The position numbers were made by a program, and so were the translations under genes. A stretch of 64,000 nucleotides of DNA from Paralichthys olivaceus. Taxonomy: Eukaryota; Chordata; Actinopteri; Pleuronectiformes; Paralichthyidae. The DNA is taken from NCBI RefSeq assembly GCF_024713975.1, contig NC_091098.1:13440316-13504315 (forward strand), given 5' to 3'. Position 1 is the stretch's first letter. Each line of letters opens with the position of its first letter. The notes under the pieces are model-generated. The model saw only the letters and a program-made list of their open reading frames with translations, was not told where the DNA came from and searched no databases. Positions 1 to 13,300 of the stretch are shown here, one piece after another.

Positions 1-230
1 TATTGTGTAATTTATTTGGGAGCTGTATTTTTTTCCAGTGTTCTGGATGTATTGTATGAAGGGCATTTGATTTTCATGGTTGATCATTTATAGAAGACTG
101 TAAAGTATTTGTTGTGTTGCTCTGTGAGCTGTTCATGTATCTTGGATCAACGTCAGTAAACAACATTGTTGAATTGTTTGCAGTGTCTGTTGTTATTCCT
201 CAGAATATTCCTGAAGGTGCAGCTTTTAAA

Positions 231-247
231 ACACTAGAGGGCAGCAC
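231..247 (+). promoter_or_regulatory. CTCF-like motif
   Basis: The word ACACTAGAGGGCAGCAC matches the vertebrate CTCF core (CCASYAGRKGGCRS) at all but the first position. The match is visible directly; binding is inference. A second match in the opposite orientation lies at 23509-23522. Confidence 0.3.
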
Positions 248-1315
248 CAGCTCACGTGATAACATGAACTGGATCACCTGAGTGAGCTGCAGTTTTCAAG
301 TTATTAATAATAATCCAATTTTCCCTACAAAAGTAGTATATGTCAAAATTAATAGTTTGATTTAATACGTTATGATATACGTATTAAACATAATTTCTTG
401 AATAATAACAATAATAGGTTATTTTTCTCCAGTAAATGGCGAGATTGAGCTATAAAATACATTGTGTCCTGTTGTTACAGTATTTTCATACAAACACTCT
501 TCTGATTGGATTTTGATGCAGTTTTCATGCATTTCTAAATATCACTGTTTCACAGATTTTGGCTTTTACAGCCCAGAAAGGGAGGGAATCATACATGAAT
601 CATATCTTGTTGGTTTTTCATATCATTTCATCAAATATAATCAGTTTCACTCATCAGCTTCATCTTGTTTCAAAAGAGCGAATATATGCAGTAGTATACT
701 ATATTTACTGTACCATACATACAACAGGTTTAAGGGTGCCATAACAATAAGATTAAACAGATACACGTGATTAACTTGTAATTTTATTGCCAAATATAAA
801 TAAACACCTCAAACAAAATGGAAAAGAGGAAGCCATACAGTTATCAGTACTATTCTGTTATAGTAACAGCAGCACCTTAAAGGCAGTCCGTTAAACCCAC
901 ATCTATTTGTCTTGATAATACATTATAATAAAATAATAAATATACAACATTTACAAAATATACATCCTTTACTATAATGATCTCTCTTGGAATGATTTTT
1001 ATAGAGTTCAGCTGAAACTAAAAGACAATTGACAGCATGTTAAAAATACTTATATAATTTAAAACAGTTCAGTTCTTGCACTATATGTAAAGCCTTTAGT
1101 GCAACCAGCTGTCTTCTCGGTTGAATGCTACATCTGAAACAGACAGCTGAAGTACAACTCTGTCACTTTCATAATATTTTTATTTAGCCTGCTGCTTTGC
1201 ATACTTGCACTCATCGTCCTGCTGCTCGACTGCCCAACAACTGACAATGCAGTTCTCTTGATCTGCCGGTTCACACTGTACACAGCAGGAGCAGCACAGG
1301 CTGTGCTGGTTGGCT

Positions 1316-1321
1316 TTTATT
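1316..1321 (-). terminator. plekhn1: candidate plekhn1 polyadenylation signal
   Basis: TTTATT on the plus strand reads AATAAA on the minus strand, about 65 bases after the plekhn1 stop codon. It would give a very short 3' untranslated region. Alternatives further on are at 1179-1184 and 783-788. Confidence 0.35.
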
Positions 1322-1385
1322 ATCCCTCTGATAGAGATCTGTTGTTTGCACACGTCCAGACGAGTGGCCCGGCTATTGTTTTGTT

Positions 1386-4300
1386 TTATGACCATCTTTG
1401 CTGGGTCGCCATGGCACCAAGGCCTCTGGCCCCGAAGTCTGATCCTGTCCAGTGTGTTGAAATTCCAGACGTTGGCTGAATCATTCCACTATCACAGTCG
1501 TACTCCCAAATGTTGTCATAGTCCATTTCCTGGTCATCTGGTTCTGTGGGTTCGAGGTACGAGTGGTGATCTATAGGAGCGAGAGAAGATTCCCAGGCTT
1601 TTAGTTCTGAACAATGGAAGACAAAACCTCGCCTTGACTAAATAAACTTGGACATACTGTAGCTCCAAAGCACTTATGGTGACATGGGCTTTATTCCAAT
1701 GTGTAAACAGTAAAACTGCCAGTGTTACATGCCACTGCTACTCCACCTTCATTCTTTCTAAAGGTACAGCAACATGCAGCCTGTCAGATAAAATTCCTTG
1801 TCACATCATAGCACAGTTAAGACTTAAATAAATTCTAGTCTTGTGTTCATATGTGATAAAAGAACCTGTACAGTGCAGTGTTCTCTTACACCGGGTTTCC
1901 CCCTCGTGAGACAGATAGAATTTAGAGCCACAATGGCTGTAATGGCGTCGGCACATTTGTGTGTTTCCTGCACTTTCAGTTCTGTAACCTTTAACCTTCT
2001 GTCTACCTGCTGACAGACCAGAGAGTTAAATCAGTCCAGAGTGTCTGCAGTGTTTAATTTAAGGTATAATGGAGTGTGAGCTATGTTGTGTGTCCTTGCT
2101 GGTACTTAGGACGGCAGCAGACAGTGTTGACTTTCATAACTCACGTGTGGAAATATGATGCTTCAGTGTTTGCTATGATTTTAATGAGCGCCAACCATTG
2201 CTCAACAGAAATGTAGATTTTATGCAGCCATGCAATGAAAACAAGCACCCTCCTCTTTTTGTTTGACACGATGAAACATGTTTAATAACTTAATTGTATT
2301 ATTTTGTCAGGACTGTACGTTTATACTGTTTTATAATAAACTGTTGACCATGCAGTCAACACACTTATGCACTAATACACATGAACAGAAGAATGTTTTA
2401 TCAGGTTTATGGGTGCATGCCTTGACTTATTACCTGGTGAGTAGCCGTAAGGGATCTGAGAGGTGTTCCTTGAAGAGCTCGACGGGAGAATCATCTGTCG
2501 ACAGATGTGAAAGGGAGAGAAAGTTATGTCCTGTGATCAACTATAACAAACATTCTCGTAAAGACTGTTTCACATATGGCACCTGTTCAAATATCACCTG
2601 CAGAACAAGTGTATAAACTTGCTCTGGTATCACACAGAGCTCCATGCACCAGTACATTCCAGAAACAGGAGCGTCCTGGGAGATCAATACTGATATATTT
2701 CTCACCTGCTCTTGCAGTTGTCCGGGCACGGGCAGGAGCTTTAGCCTAGAGACGGCCTCGGCTCTCTGCTCTACGTGGCTTTGAGGACTTTCCACATCCA
2801 GGCTCAGAGTCTGTCCCTGGGAGTTGGTCAGAACCAGGCTTCTCCTGCAGCGCTTGCCCATGGGAGGGGTGTGGAGCTGGAAGGAGGAGGGTAGGAGCTG
2901 CGGAGCGTGCTGCTGTTGGTGGAGGTGGTGTTGAATTGGCTCTTGCCAGCTGTCCTGCTTTAAAGAAGAATAGTGAAATAAGCAAAATATAAAACTTTGA
3001 TTTAGTAATGATGAAAAATTGTATTATTAAGAAATAATTTTACCAATTTTATCTGACCAAAAACTAGCAAATAAACCTAATTCTTAAAGGTAAACACACG
3101 TTCAGTAATCAGTGCCTGATCTTTCTTACTTTTATACTAAGGAAGTGTGTGTGTGTGTGAGTGTGAGATGCTTGATATCAGAGAGGCAGCGCAGGTGTAA
3201 ATTGAACCTATGGATCCAGTATCATTGACCTACTTACCAATGGCCTGGCATCATCCATGGAGTAGATTTCGGGACTGCACGGCTCGTCGTACAGCGGCGA
3301 TAAGGGCTGTCGGGGATGGCACATGTCTGAGTGGCGCTGTGGGCCGTTCAGGGAGTAGTTCAGGGATGTTTGAGGTGTGCTCCAGCTGTTCGACTAATCA
3401 CAAAAGGTTCAGACAGACAGATCCAGGAGTTAGTTTAAAACACTAGGTGATGAGAGATAAATCAATCACTTATTTCACCCCCTCTCAATCGTCTTTCTCT
3501 CACATGCTCTTCAGATTCAGATACATGAGCCCATCACATAAACCAGATCCGATAACCAAGTAGAGGATCTGGACCAATGCCAATCCTGATCTGCAGCAGT
3601 GCTATGTGTTGTCTCATAAATCAGTAGTCAGCTGTCAGTGTTGTGTTTAAAACTCTTAACTGCCATATGTCAGGGTGTTCCATCAGTGAATGTGTCCTGA
3701 TTGGTGGCTTTGTTTTTGTAATTAAATGTAATAGAGGTCTCATTCTTTGCACTATCATATAAATTATTCTTTCAGCATCAATTCTGCACTATTATCACAT
3801 TTGTTAACACATATTATGACCCCTCTCGTCCTCTTGCTCGTATCTATTTTAGTTGCTGCACACGTGACATGTAAAATAAGTCAACGGTCTCTAAGGGAAT
3901 ATTCGGTTATCAAGTTAGACGCCAGACTGAATTACCTTGACAAGTGGGGCTTTCTCCAGCCGCTGCGGGCTGACACGGTGCAGGGCAGAGTAGGGTGTGC
4001 TGTAGACCTGAGACACCACCGAGCTCTCTGCAGGCTGGAGGTAGGAGTTGCGCTGTGGTGAGGAGTAGCGCAGTGACAAAGGTCGTAGGTCATGCTCGGG
4101 CCTGGTGTGGGAGGACATGCTGTTGGTCCTGCTGCCCAGGCGGGCGGTCTCGGCTGAGGAGGGACGGCTGGAGCTGTACTGTACGGGGAACAAACAAAGC
4201 CAGGGCAAGAGTCAGCCAAGAGTTGCAGTGCAGGGATTGTACGTATATTCGTACATTTTTAATGTATCTGTACTCACATGGATTTATTTTCAGCTACTTT

Positions 4301-7300
4301 TACTCCACTACATATATCATGTTACTTGTTTATATTTGTTGATATTTATATAAATAATCAATAACAAGGGGGAATTTGTCCATAGATCAAATTAGATCAT
4401 TAGACCCCGCCTCCTGCAGCAGCTGCATTACTGGTGATGAAGAAACACCTGAAATGGATTCTGATGAAGAACATCACCAAGACTCAGCCATTAATTAATA
4501 TAATATGTATTCAGGAGCATCATCTGCACCTTTCTTAATAAATACAAAGTCTGTACTATTGTATTAAACTGAATATACAGTAGGCTCAGTTAATGATGTA
4601 GTGGACTGTTGCATTAGAGAGGAGGCTATCACTTGCACTTTTAATACTTTAAGTATACGTAAAAGCAAGTATTACTTTTACTCAAGTAGAAACATTAATG
4701 TCGTACTTCTTTTAGTACTACTTTTACTTTTGTCAATTTATAGTATAAATTGATTTATAAAGAAATGTAAAATGCTTTACAACATGGCTAGAATTAGCAA
4801 GTTCTTGTAGAGCAAATATATTCAACAGTTTCCCCTGTTTACATCATTATTTTTTATTTTCATTATATATTTTGGGAGAAAAGAGTCTCTATAAATTTAA
4901 TTGGGTGTGTGGTGTCTGGCTGAACAACAACCTGTCTTCTGGGCACTGAGCCCTCTCCACTCTCAGATAAGTGAGTGGGTAGTCAACCTACACAGCTCTT
5001 CTCCTGGGGGAGTTTGCTTAGATGTCCTGATAAAGCTGAGTTTTTCAGTACTTTTTAAACCTCTTTGCTGAATTGGACTTGGCCTCTTATTTCCCTATCC
5101 CAATAAAAACTTTTTTTCTGCTTTGGTAAAAATGATAACTGACTTTGTTATGATTTTTTTTTAATGAAAGCCCTGAGGATTCACGATCCTCCTCTGTGGG
5201 TGCAACAGGAGCCGTTAGGTATCTAGACCTCTCTTAATAATTAACTTTGTAAAAGAAATGTGTTGCTGCTCAGTTCCACCAAAACAAACATTTGTTCTAT
5301 GTCTAAAGCTAAATCCTGCCACCCTTATATCATGCTAATATTGTAAATGGTGCATTTATTAGTCCAAGAACAGTTGAACCTGAGAATTGGCATATGGCTT
5401 ACTTACACAGAGCGGTTCAGCGTATCCTGGGGTGAGAGGGTTGTCTTCATGAATGGGTAGCTGAAGGTTGTGGGGCCCACGTCCACTTGTTGAATGGCTG
5501 AATTTAAGGGACTCGCTTCGTCCTTGGCTGTTTCCACTCCACCTGTCGAACTGTGGAGCCTAGAAATAATAATTATTTGTAAATTTAAATAAAGATATTT
5601 GGACCAAGAGCAAATTTGACATGTAGTAATTGCAAATCATTTCATAGTTATGCTGAATGTTGATTTACAAAAGAGGCAGGGCCATGTTGACTGTGTCCTC
5701 TTTCACTTCTACTCACTCTTGAACCTGCCCATGCACCCGCAGGTTCACAAATAGTTATGGATAAACTCCAGTTTTGAACAATCTAATAGTTTGTGGTCTG
5801 TGAAAGGATGAGGAGGGGGTTACTGTCTCACCTCTCTTTGCGTCGGAGTGTAGATGATGTCATACACGGGGGGCGGGGGGCTGAGAACGGGCACGTCAGC
5901 AGCTTTGAAATGCTGGATCCAGTCGCAGAACGTGGTCCTATCCAGACACGACACCACTATGGGGTTGATGAGCTTCCCTGGGAAGAGAGGAACCGGGGGG
6001 AGGGGGACAAAGGCTGTCATTCGGTCCAGTCGCTCACTGGAATGTGCTATAGTCAGATTGTCATTCACTGGGGATAAAACCAGCTCATTCATGGGGGTTT
6101 TTACTCTGTGACGTTGGTAGATCCATGCAAAAGGCCAATTAACATAAAACTTGCATAAGAACACACACTCATTAAAATCCCCTTAACATGTCCAGAGTAG
6201 AGAAGCTCACTGATTCACTGTATTTACCTTCAATCTTAAAGGTGTTCGGCTTGACGTCTTGGCAGGGTGTGGTCACAGTAATCATGTTGAGTGGAAGTTT
6301 CCCCTGAAATCATAATGGCTGTTAAACACAATACTCAGACATAAACAATGGAAATGCTGCTTGCACACACCTCAGGATATTAGTTATTATAGAAGAGTGG
6401 TACCTTATAAAAGAGCCCGTCATTCTCCTCTGATAGGATGATCAGTGTCGCTGGGTACATCACCAGGAGTCTGTCACTCTGTTCCTGTTGGCACAAGATT
6501 ACAGCTGATGGTGAGCTATGTGTGCGTGTGTAGTTGGGACATCATATAATTATTCTTATCAATTTCTACAGAACAAGAACAGTCAACCCTTGTTTATGAT
6601 TTGTTTACATATTCCCACATTAACATTTCCACACCAATATGATGATTATTCCTTGGTCGAGATGTCTGCCTCAGAAAGGTTTTGGCACATTAAAGTAAAA
6701 GAGAAACTAAACCATATTAAAGCTTAATTTTAACATTCATATATTTCTATCTGAAAAGTTCTCATGTTTTGATATTGTACAGGAGAGAATGGCACCAAAT
6801 CATTTTATCTGAAGGTAAGAAAATAATCTCCAGTCATTCTGCCTGGGTAAAAATAAAACTATGAATAACACAAAGCACAAAGGCGACCATGAGACCAAAT
6901 CCAAACATAAAAAAACACCCGCGTATATCCTTTAATACTCATATGTTGAGAGGCACAGTTTAAATCCCAGTGAGATCTTCGGTCCAGCCGGTTGTGGGGG
7001 CATTTAAAGGTGCGGCAGACGAGCAGTTTATGTTTCCTCTCCCTCTCACAAGGTGTGTCTGGACAGACAGCTGACATTCCAGCTGTGAGGTGAGTTGAGT
7101 CACTGTGAGCCTGGCAAAAGCCTCTCACACAACTAGGCCCTAAATCTCACACACTTCAATAAGGACTCCCGCTCGTGCCCATGAGAATGAATTACAGCTA
7201 ACCATGCATGCTGTGTCATGACTCCTGTTTTTACTGGCTGCTATGTGAAGCTTTATCAGCATTATTTATTTGTGCTCATGTCTGATCTGGTTAGCACAGA

Positions 7301-10300
7301 GTTGTATTCTTCACCTGCTTGTTGCAGGTGTCTGACACTGTTTTACACCTTGACAGGAAAATACGCAAACAAAATTATGTCTGCAGCAGAGGCAACATTT
7401 GCCAAAATATGGACTCCACCCATTTCAGTCACTCCTCACAGTGTTGACGTAATGTGTGTGTTGCGCAATTTAAGAACTGGGAGTCACCTGGATGTTGGGC
7501 TGATGTTATCCAGCTTGTATCAATGTGAAAAATTCCCAGAGTTTGAAACCATGTATCACTACAGTCAGCTGTAGTCAGGGGTTAATGTAGGATTTGGCAG
7601 GTTGGGGAACCCTGATAACAAACTACCAATCACGTTATTGTCTTTACCCGCTCCACTGCACATTCCCATAAATATTTAAGAACTCAGATCATGTGTTTGA
7701 TTTCTGGGTTACCAGAAATACTGATTCACTCTTGATAAACAGCGGTAATGTCGTACCTGACAGGGCAGGTGCTGCAGTCGGACTTTGGTGACATAATTGA
7801 TGGGGCCCAGGCTGTCTCGCTGAGAGCCCTCCCACTCATAGATGGGCTCTCTGTTGATAGAGTTTCTCAGCTCCTCTCTGCCCTCAGGAGCCTTGTCTTG
7901 GTTTAGCTAGAGTAGGTAAACAGAGGTCACACAGAATCATCAGCAATGTAAATATGTGAAAAACAAACAGTGCTCTGCCCTTAAGCAAATGTAAGCGTTG
8001 AATGTTTGTTCATAGGAAACGCTTCTAAGCTAAGGCTCAAAAAACATTGTCAGTTCAGTTATTTTCTCCTGACACACTTAGTTTCATGTGTTTCATCAGC
8101 CGTTTTCCCACCTGTGGGCGTGGCGTCGACCCTGTGCAGATGTGAGGGTGAGTTTGATATTGACTGTGATGTGGTCAAGGCCACTCCTCAGTATCCAGGC
8201 CTCAGGCAGAGCCAGCAGTGACCTACTTGAGTCATCAAATCTACATGCTCACACACATCCTGTTTTCAGGAGCAGCTGAAGCCAAACCATTTTCTTGGCT
8301 AATACACCAGGTGACCAAACTCATGTGCTCGTTTTGAACTAGTTGAATGAGTTTGTTGCAGCACGAGAGCCGTTTTTTTTTTGCAGCGTGATATAATATA
8401 ACAGGTTATTTCGAGGAAGGTGGCATTAAAAACTTTTGTCTAACTTACCTTGGCTCTGGTGAAGTTTTCGGTTGCAGTTGCAGTGCCTCCATTTGCCTCA
8501 ATGTTTTCTTTCAGAAGGCCAAACCAAAGGTCCAGTTCATCTTGGTTGGCACAGTAGACAATTATGGAGTTGAGGCTGACACCTGCAGGGTGCAAAGGTC
8601 ACAAAGTCAAAAAAGGAAAGTGTCTTTTGCAACTTTTCTCTCCCAAGCATTTTTTCAGGAAGTTTGCCGATGTTGTGGTTAATAATTAACCATGAGTCCA
8701 CGCTCCGCTTTCTTGGCTGTTTAGTTATGCAATAAATGCTAACACATGTTGAAGTGAGTAAACCACATGTAAGACCTACTGTGAGAAGATCTAACGTCTG
8801 ACCTGCGTCATCTGGTATTTAAAAGTCAAAGCAGACTCTCCCCCCCCTCACAGTGATTACTCATGAGGTATGAACAGGGTCTCATGGGATGAAAAGAGCT
8901 GGAATCTCTTTCTATCTATCAGTCCCACACATACCACAGATAACCACTACAGATAGTGTGTTTCACTCTAGCCCCTTGGCTTTGTGTGGTAATTGTCTGG
9001 AAACATGGCCCTCTGACTGCTCCTGAAGCTGGGACTCTGGAATCTGTTCAGCTTTCCCTTTGTCTTCTAATTGTAAACCTTGACCACAACACTCCCTTGA
9101 AAAGTTATGTGCTCCCTGAGTTCAAACAAGACGAGTGAAGGGAAAGCTCTTGGGACTGGAAGCACATAGTCCGACTTTTCTACTCTGTCAGTTTAAAGAC
9201 GTTAACTATTGTTAAAGGTAATTAAGCCTCATTATCTGACTTTTACAGCAACATAAATTCAAACTGTGTAAAAGCTTACAGGAATTTTTACAGACCGTCT
9301 CGTGCTGTTTGCTTCGTCACCCATAAACTCACCAACACCACTTCAGACTAAAGCTGAATCATATTTCCGTAGCGCTCGTAGAGGAAAACACTTTGTGTGA
9401 ACCCTCATTTGACTCAGACGCTTGACATGTTTCCGATACATGTTTCCTGTCAGTGGTGAATCCCATAAAGCAAATCAAAATCCACACCGCAACAACAACT
9501 GGAATACAAAACCACAAAATAACAAGCTTGATCCGGGAAAGTCAGATGAGTGTCAATATTTTGACAGCAGAGACGGTTCAGATTTCAGTAAGATAGAAAC
9601 TATAATCAAATGCAAACATAGAAACCATCCACTCTTCGTGATGGGCACTTTTCACATGTCGTTTTTTTGTTCTGTAGTTTTAAATTAGTCTCTGGCAAGA
9701 ACCAAAACCCTGTAGTAGCATCATTAAGTTCTACTCAATGAAAAAGAAATCGAGCCTCAGACTGTTTTCGTCTACCCAGAGTTCAAAAGCTAAGTGGCAT
9801 TTCCACCGGGCATTAACCGGAGCAGTTTTTGGAATGTGCCATAGATTATATGAAGTGACAAGGCTAAGAGCGGTAGCCGGGCTTTTCTGCACGACAGCTG
9901 GGCCGACTGAAGTGCACCTGTCTTCTAACAAGCAGGGACTTTAGAGCTGCTTTGGCCCCCTGACCAAGGGTGAATGGGGCCCGGCTCTAGTTAGTCTTGG
10001 GGTTGAGTGGAGGTGAAGGGGGTCGCGGCACCTTTGAATCATTGGAATGTGACAACATGCTAAATGCTGCAGCTTGATAATAGTGTGCGGTTTCTTGCTG
10101 TTTTTTAAGTGAGGAGAATTTTTACTTTGATCCATAACTGAAAACACAACAGACTGCCAGCAGAGGGGAAACAAATTGTATTAGCAATAAATTAAGATTG
10201 AAAATGAGACAACTGCTCTAATTCATCCTGTCTTTTCCTTTTAATGTCTGACGTATGACAGACTGACTTCTAGACACGCTGCAGCATTTGTTAATCAATC

Positions 10301-13300
10301 AGCCTGAGTGATTGATTAGATAAATTCAACACAACATGTCCTTACCGTTTATTTGAAAGGCAAATTCCTGGGGTTGACTGTGGTTGCAGTTCTGCTGCAG
10401 GTTACAGATGGAGAGTTCCTCCAATGGAAGAGTTCCCTGAACACAAGACAACAAAAGGTTCAATCAGGCTCAAAACATTCTCTCATTCACTCACTAAAAG
10501 CGTTCACTGCAACATTTCCATTTCCAATATGCCCCATTTGAGCCAACTGTTCAGCTCCTAATTGTACTATTCACCGTAACTCAGAGGGATCCCTTGAATC
10601 CAAGCCTACCTTGCATTTGCTGTCATCTACAGTATATGCTAACATACTGTAGATTAGTGTATAGCTGTATCTTTTTGACAAGAAGTTAACCTGACAGCAG
10701 ACACAGTAAAATTATGATTAATGACTGTGCACGCTTTATACATGGTGAAGTAATTTAATCATACTGTCTGTTTGCAGACACTCTGCTGATTGACAGGGTA
10801 CGAATGTCAAAAGGTCTGATTATATAAAATGGAAATCTGCCACAAATTTTATAAAATTGAAATGAATCCTGGGAATAATCATAGCAACAGATAAAGCTGA
10901 GTATTTGAAAGATCAGTCATGAACAATTTGAAACTGTCTGAGTAAAATGAAACTCACCTGGTATGTTAGTCCAGTTGTGTTGTTAGAGACAAAGTGAAGG
11001 TGTGTCTGGAAGAGATCCAGGAAACAATCATGTATATCCTGCGGAGATAATAAGGAAAGTCATAAGATGTCCTGTCTAAGAAGTAATACCCTGTAAGAAA
11101 ACTACGATCCTTGTATTTCAGAGCTATCACATTTCACAAACCTGTTCAGTTTAAAAACACAGACGTGAGCTGATTTAACGGGATGCTAACCCAATTGGAA
11201 AACTAGGTGTTAAAATCAGCTGGTACTAAACCAGAGTTGATGAAATTAACCCTTGCACATACAGGCACATGTCTGGAGGCCCATCCTGATGTCGGTCTCA
11301 GATGAGAATCATTTTACAATCTTATGATCAATTGTCTGTAACGTTTTTCACTTCCTGTATTTATTACACTGACAAAGGGGAGTTAGGTTTTGTGTGCGTC
11401 TGTTTGTTCAGTAATCAGCGGGATTAGGCAAAAACTATTGGATGGATTACCATGAAACATTATGGAAGGTTGTACGGTTTAAGAAGGGACTGAAATTGTG
11501 GTGCGGATCCAGATCAGGGGGTGGATCCTTTCTTTCTTTAACATTGCAACGTTTTGGGGATATTTTCTGGGAATAATTCATGGTCATGTTTATGGGATCG
11601 ATAGTTATGAATACATGAAATTTAGTGCAGATCCAAATAATTTCTGGATCTAGTGAATCTAGGGAGCTGTTTTTATTGTGTAAATCACTTGTGTTTGTAT
11701 CAAAACACAAATTGAGTCATTAGTTGATCAGAATGTCTTGTTCTTGTATCACCTGCCGATTCATGGAGCACCTACAGGAAATGTTCTGATTTAGCAGGAA
11801 GGACATGGATTTCCGGAAAGGTGTTTCTCCTCTGAGCGTAAAATGTTATTTTAAAGTCACTCATTAAGCAATCGTCTTTGTTTTCTATCAACACTTTGGT
11901 AAGTCATGTCTCCTCTGTGGTGTTCTTCTAGGTTTTACACTATGTGTTCTTTTGGCATCATGACGCAATTCCGTCCATCAATCTTTCCTTTCTTCTTTTT
12001 GACAAAGCTGTTGTGTCACAGCTTTGATAAATTGCAGTTCCCAAAGTGCGGAGACGGCACGTCCTCTATCAGTCCCTGGGATCAGAGGAACTCTCTCTCT
12101 CCCTCTACCCTGAGGTTTTCTCTCTGAGAAGTTTCACAACTGCAGCAGTAGCGAGCAAGTCCAAACACAGGCTGCGGTCCGCTTCTTAGAAAACCAATTG
12201 GATTATTCACTGTTTGCCACCACGTCAATTTCACAGCGAGTTTCAGTGCGTCTGTCCTGTTATTCTCCACCTGTTTTTTTTTTGGAGGGGGGGTTGACAC
12301 TCATGCTGTTCACATGGATGGATGACTGGCATGATGTGTCATTGTAGGCTTGGTCATTGTTTCAGACCTCATTAACCAGAATGAGGATGGTGCAGTATTG
12401 GTTTTGTTTTCCTTTATGCTTGCTTCCCTGCTGTTTCAACATCGTCATTAAAGAGTTGTTTTTGTTGCGCTCACCTGGCAGTGGAGGAAGCGGAAACGGA
12501 CTTTGGAGCTGTGAATCATGCGTCCGTAATTCTTCACATTGATGCTGCTTTTCTTCCAGCCGCTGGCCGGGTCATAAGGAAACGGAGGATTCCATTTTAT
12601 GTTGTCTATTGTCTGCAGATCTTTTGGGGACATTTCCTGCAACCAATCATAATGTCAGTAAAAAAAATTAAACATGACTTGTTAAAAATAATATCAAATC
12701 ACACACAGACATTTATAGAAGTTTTCTCTGGTATGTGTAATCCTGGTATGTGTTTCATGTTATCGTCTACTGCAAGCTAACGGAGGGTCTTACCTTCCTG
12801 GGGGTGACAGTGCACAGGATATTGATGATGCTGTTGGACTTCTCCTGTCCCTCTTGAGGATAATTTTTGCGAAACAGGCGGCTGCTGCTCCAAAAGAGGA
12901 AAACCAAATGTTACCATTGACTCTGCAGTGTTTACCATCTATTCATTGTTTGCCGTTCAGCTCAATCCCCAACTGCGGAGTCAACAGGGAGCACTTCCTG
13001 TTCCGTCAGTTGACTGTCACCTACTTAATTCAGAGTTGAAGTTAACACACCCGTCTTTGCTGGACTGTTTCAAGTTCAGTGGCAGAGACTTATTTTTCTG
13101 TTTTTTTGGTTGTTACTTTCGCCAAGGAGGTTATGTTTTCACCCCTGTCTTGTTTGTTTGCAAGCAAAATTGTGAGTCAGTGTGTGAAATTTGGTGCAGC
13201 TTGTTTACATTTAAGGAGACTGTGTTCCTGTGACAATCTGGTTTTCAATGTAAAATTTCATTGTAGGTAAATAACTTTGAATTGTGTTTTTTTATCTCAC

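Larger units (their letters stand above)
1..1385. other. 3' flank of plekhn1, no gene recognised
   Basis: This AT-rich stretch follows the plekhn1 stop codon in the direction of minus-strand transcription. The part next to the gene should be plekhn1 3' untranslated sequence. Possible minus-strand AATAAA signals (TTTATT on the plus strand) lie at 1316-1321, 1179-1184 and 783-788; which is used cannot be told from sequence. A CTCF-like word is at 231-247. I see no open frame with recognisable protein character in the first kilobase. Confidence 0.5.

Noticed and set aside
5978..6164. Open frame running into plekhn1 exon 5977-5832
   Set aside because: It is intron sequence; the 250-base intron is not a multiple of three and the neighbouring exon at 6303-6228 joins in phase without it.
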